Below, in pieces: positions 15,344-16,440 of a stretch of DNA of 16,440 bases. The position numbers were made by a program, and so were the translations under genes. Source of the DNA: Acidimicrobiia bacterium (GTDB lineage: Bacteria > Actinomycetota > Acidimicrobiia > IMCC26256 > BP-133); assembly GCA_025923175.1 (NCBI GenBank), contig JAICGL010000020.1, positions 1 to 16,440 on the forward strand, read 5' to 3'. The notes under the pieces were generated by a model. It searched no databases. It worked only from the letters and a program-made list of their open reading frames with translations, and was not told where the DNA came from. Each line of letters opens with the position of its first letter. The first letter of the stretch is position 1.

Positions 15344-16036
15344 ATGTCACCTGTTGTACTGGCAGTTTCCTGCCCAACCGCTCTCGTGCTGGCCCACACC
15401 GACGGGCCCGACCGGGGCGTGCTCACGCCCGCGGAGCAGGAACGCATGGCCCGCTTCAGGCGTCCCTCTGATGGTGAAGACTTCCAGGCGGCGCATCTTC
15501 TCATCAGGACGTGTGCCGCCCGGCTGCTCCGAGTGCGCCCCGGGGATGTGGTGATCGTGCAGCGCTGCTCCACCTGTGGCGGGCCGCACGGCCGGCCCGA
15601 GGTCGTTGGACACCCTGACATCGGGGCGAGCCTCGCGCATTCCCGCGGCCTGGTAGCCGCGGCTGTCGGATCGGCGCCGGTGGGCATCGACATCGAGGCG
15701 TTCCCTCCGGCCGAAGGCCTCGTGGCCGGCGACCTGTCGGCCGCTCTCACCGTCGCCGAGATCAGGGCGATCGACTCCGCCCCCGACCGATCCCGGGCCA
15801 TGATGCTGGCCTGGGTCCGGAAGGAAGCCTGTCTGAAGGCCGGCCTGGTCGACCTGGACGGGCTGGACAGCTTTGATCTCTCCGCCCTGCCGCTCGATCC
15901 GCCGCCCGGCGACATGGCGGTGCGCTCGCTAGAGCACGCCGGGTGGGCCGTCCACGACTGGTGGGACGGCCGGGCCGGAGCCGTTGGGGCCGTCGTGGCG
16001 CCGGCCGGTGTCGAACTGCAGCTGGCTTCCGCCTGA
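15344..16036 (+). CDS. Sfp-type 4'-phosphopantetheinyl transferase
   Basis: This 230-residue enzyme would transfer phosphopantetheine from CoA to a serine of NRPS or PKS carrier domains. Motifs: FQAAHLLIRTCAARLL (47-62); QRCSTCGGPHGRPEV (73-87), the CxxCGxxHGxP signature; SLAHS (96-100); GIDIE (114-118, with Mg-binding Asp116 and Glu118); and WVRKEACLKA (157-166, with Glu161 and Lys165). Length is normal for the Sfp/EntD group. It is transcribed divergently from the mbtH operon across a shared control region, which suggests that it serves the same siderophore pathway. The start at 15344 has no clear Shine-Dalgarno site. A possible -10 (TAAGAT, 15320-15325) would give a very short leader. The C-terminal end overlaps the converging Uma2 gene by 108 bp. 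Confidence 0.92.
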   Translation: MSPVVLAVSCPTALVLAHTDGPDRGVLTPAEQERMARFRRPSDGEDFQAAHLLIRTCAARLLRVRPGDVVIVQRCSTCGGPHGRPEVVGHPDIGASLAHSRGLVAAAVGSAPVGIDIEAFPPAEGLVAGDLSAALTVAEIRAIDSAPDRSRAMMLAWVRKEACLKAGLVDLDGLDSFDLSALPLDPPPGDMAVRSLEHAGWAVHDWWDGRAGAVGAVVAPAGVELQLASA

Positions 16037-16440
16037 CGGCCGCTCATCCGGTCGCCCGAGCAGTTCGGCGACGTCGAAGGCCGCACGGTCGGCACCGGCC
16101 GGACGGAGCACCTCGCCCGGGTGATGGCGAGCGACCGTTGCCCAGCCGGACGGTCGCGGCCCGGCGAATGCTTCGACCATTCCCGCGGGAACGTCGACGA
16201 TCCAGACCTCGGGGACCCCGGCGAGGGCGTAGAGCAGCAGCTGGGTTTCCCGGTCTCCGTCGGCGTCGGACACCTCGACCACGAGCAGTGTGTCGGCCGC
16301 TTCGGGATGGCCGTCGCCGTACTCCCTGGGGCGCACCAGCACGATGTCGGGCGTGGGCTGGCAGGCGGCGTCAAGCCGGATCGGCCCCCGGACGCGCACG
16401 CGCGCCTGCGATCCGACGCGGGTCACGAACAGTTCGGTCA
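15929..16440 (-). CDS. Uma2 (DUF820) family putative nuclease, 5' end outside window
   Basis: The frame is open from the window edge and ends at TAG 15929, giving about 170 residues. The core matches the Uma2/DUF820 fold of PD-(D/E)XK-type proteins: PIRLD, QPTPDIVLVRP, LLVVEVSD and LYALAGVPEVWIVDV. A start at GTG 16426 is possible, but residues before it (ELF) continue the usual Uma2 pattern, so the true start is probably outside. Two features are odd. The segment after VEVSD is a few residues short, and the lysine expected after DR is replaced (DRETQLLLYA), so nuclease activity is doubtful. The last ~35 residues are Gly/Pro-rich, unlike the family, and are encoded antisense to the PPTase C-terminus. 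An earlier stop lost by mutation would explain that. Uma2 genes are often multicopy in actinobacteria; the function is unproven. Confidence 0.75.
   Translation of the reverse strand, partial: TELFVTRVGSQARVRVRGPIRLDAACQPTPDIVLVRPREYGDGHPEAADTLLVVEVSDADGDRETQLLLYALAGVPEVWIVDVPAGMVEAFAGPRPSGWATVARHHPGEVLRPAGADRAAFDVAELLGRPDERPSGGSQLQFDTGRRHDGPNGSGPAVPPVVDGPPGVL

Overview
The window is a GC-rich actinobacterial chromosome segment. It carries the C-terminus of an adenylylation-type glutamine synthetase, an MbtH-like protein, a class of siderophore hydroxamate enzymes, and a large secreted protein with a 42-residue 'GYWLVASDGGIFSFGD' repeat. From general knowledge that repeat is frequent in Acidimicrobiia, so an acidimicrobial or related actinobacterium is likely. 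This placement is an inference and no 16S or other marker gene is present.

Layout. (1) 1-829, plus strand: the 3' end of glnA, a very clear rho-independent terminator, and a small Thr/Ser/Gly/Pro-rich lipoprotein. (2) 847-8145, minus strand: a secreted-protease block. Reading in the direction of transcription it has two tandem ~1,070-residue paralogous subtilases joined by a 4-bp ATGA overlap, then a trypsin-like protease 17 bp further on. The trypsin-like gene is broken by a one-base frameshift just before its catalytic serine. (3) 8228-12549, minus strand: a secreted helical protein that I read tentatively as imelysin/EfeO-like, and upstream of it a 988-residue Sec-secreted RTX protein. The RTX protein has a 36-residue higher-order calcium-binding repeat and six 42-residue C-terminal repeats. 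(4) 12659-15220, minus strand: a tight operon mbtH - L-ornithine N5-monooxygenase - hydroxyornithine formyltransferase-like gene. These are tailoring genes of a formyl-hydroxyornithine (hydroxamate) peptide siderophore. (5) 15344-16036, plus strand: a divergently transcribed Sfp-type phosphopantetheinyl transferase, which would activate the carrier domains of a siderophore NRPS. (6) 15929-16440, minus strand: the 3' part of a Uma2-family gene that overlaps the PPTase tail to tail and runs off the window.

How it may work together. The siderophore genes flank a promoter region holding the perfect palindrome CTTAGGCAAGCCTAAG, which resembles an IdeR/DtxR iron box. Related TTAGG/CCTAA half-sites recur upstream of the RTX gene and upstream of the imelysin/EfeO-like gene. 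No other intergenic region in the window shows this pattern. The most economical reading is an iron-responsive locus that couples hydroxamate siderophore maturation to secreted or surface proteins, possibly including the proteases downstream. No NRPS is present here, so the siderophore scaffold enzyme must be encoded elsewhere. The coupling of siderophore, RTX, imelysin-like and protease genes is inferred from order, strand and shared half-sites; none of it is proved by the sequence alone.

No tRNA, rRNA, CRISPR array, transposase or integrase was recognised. All gene-free stretches are shorter than about 210 bp, and what they hold is described in the features.
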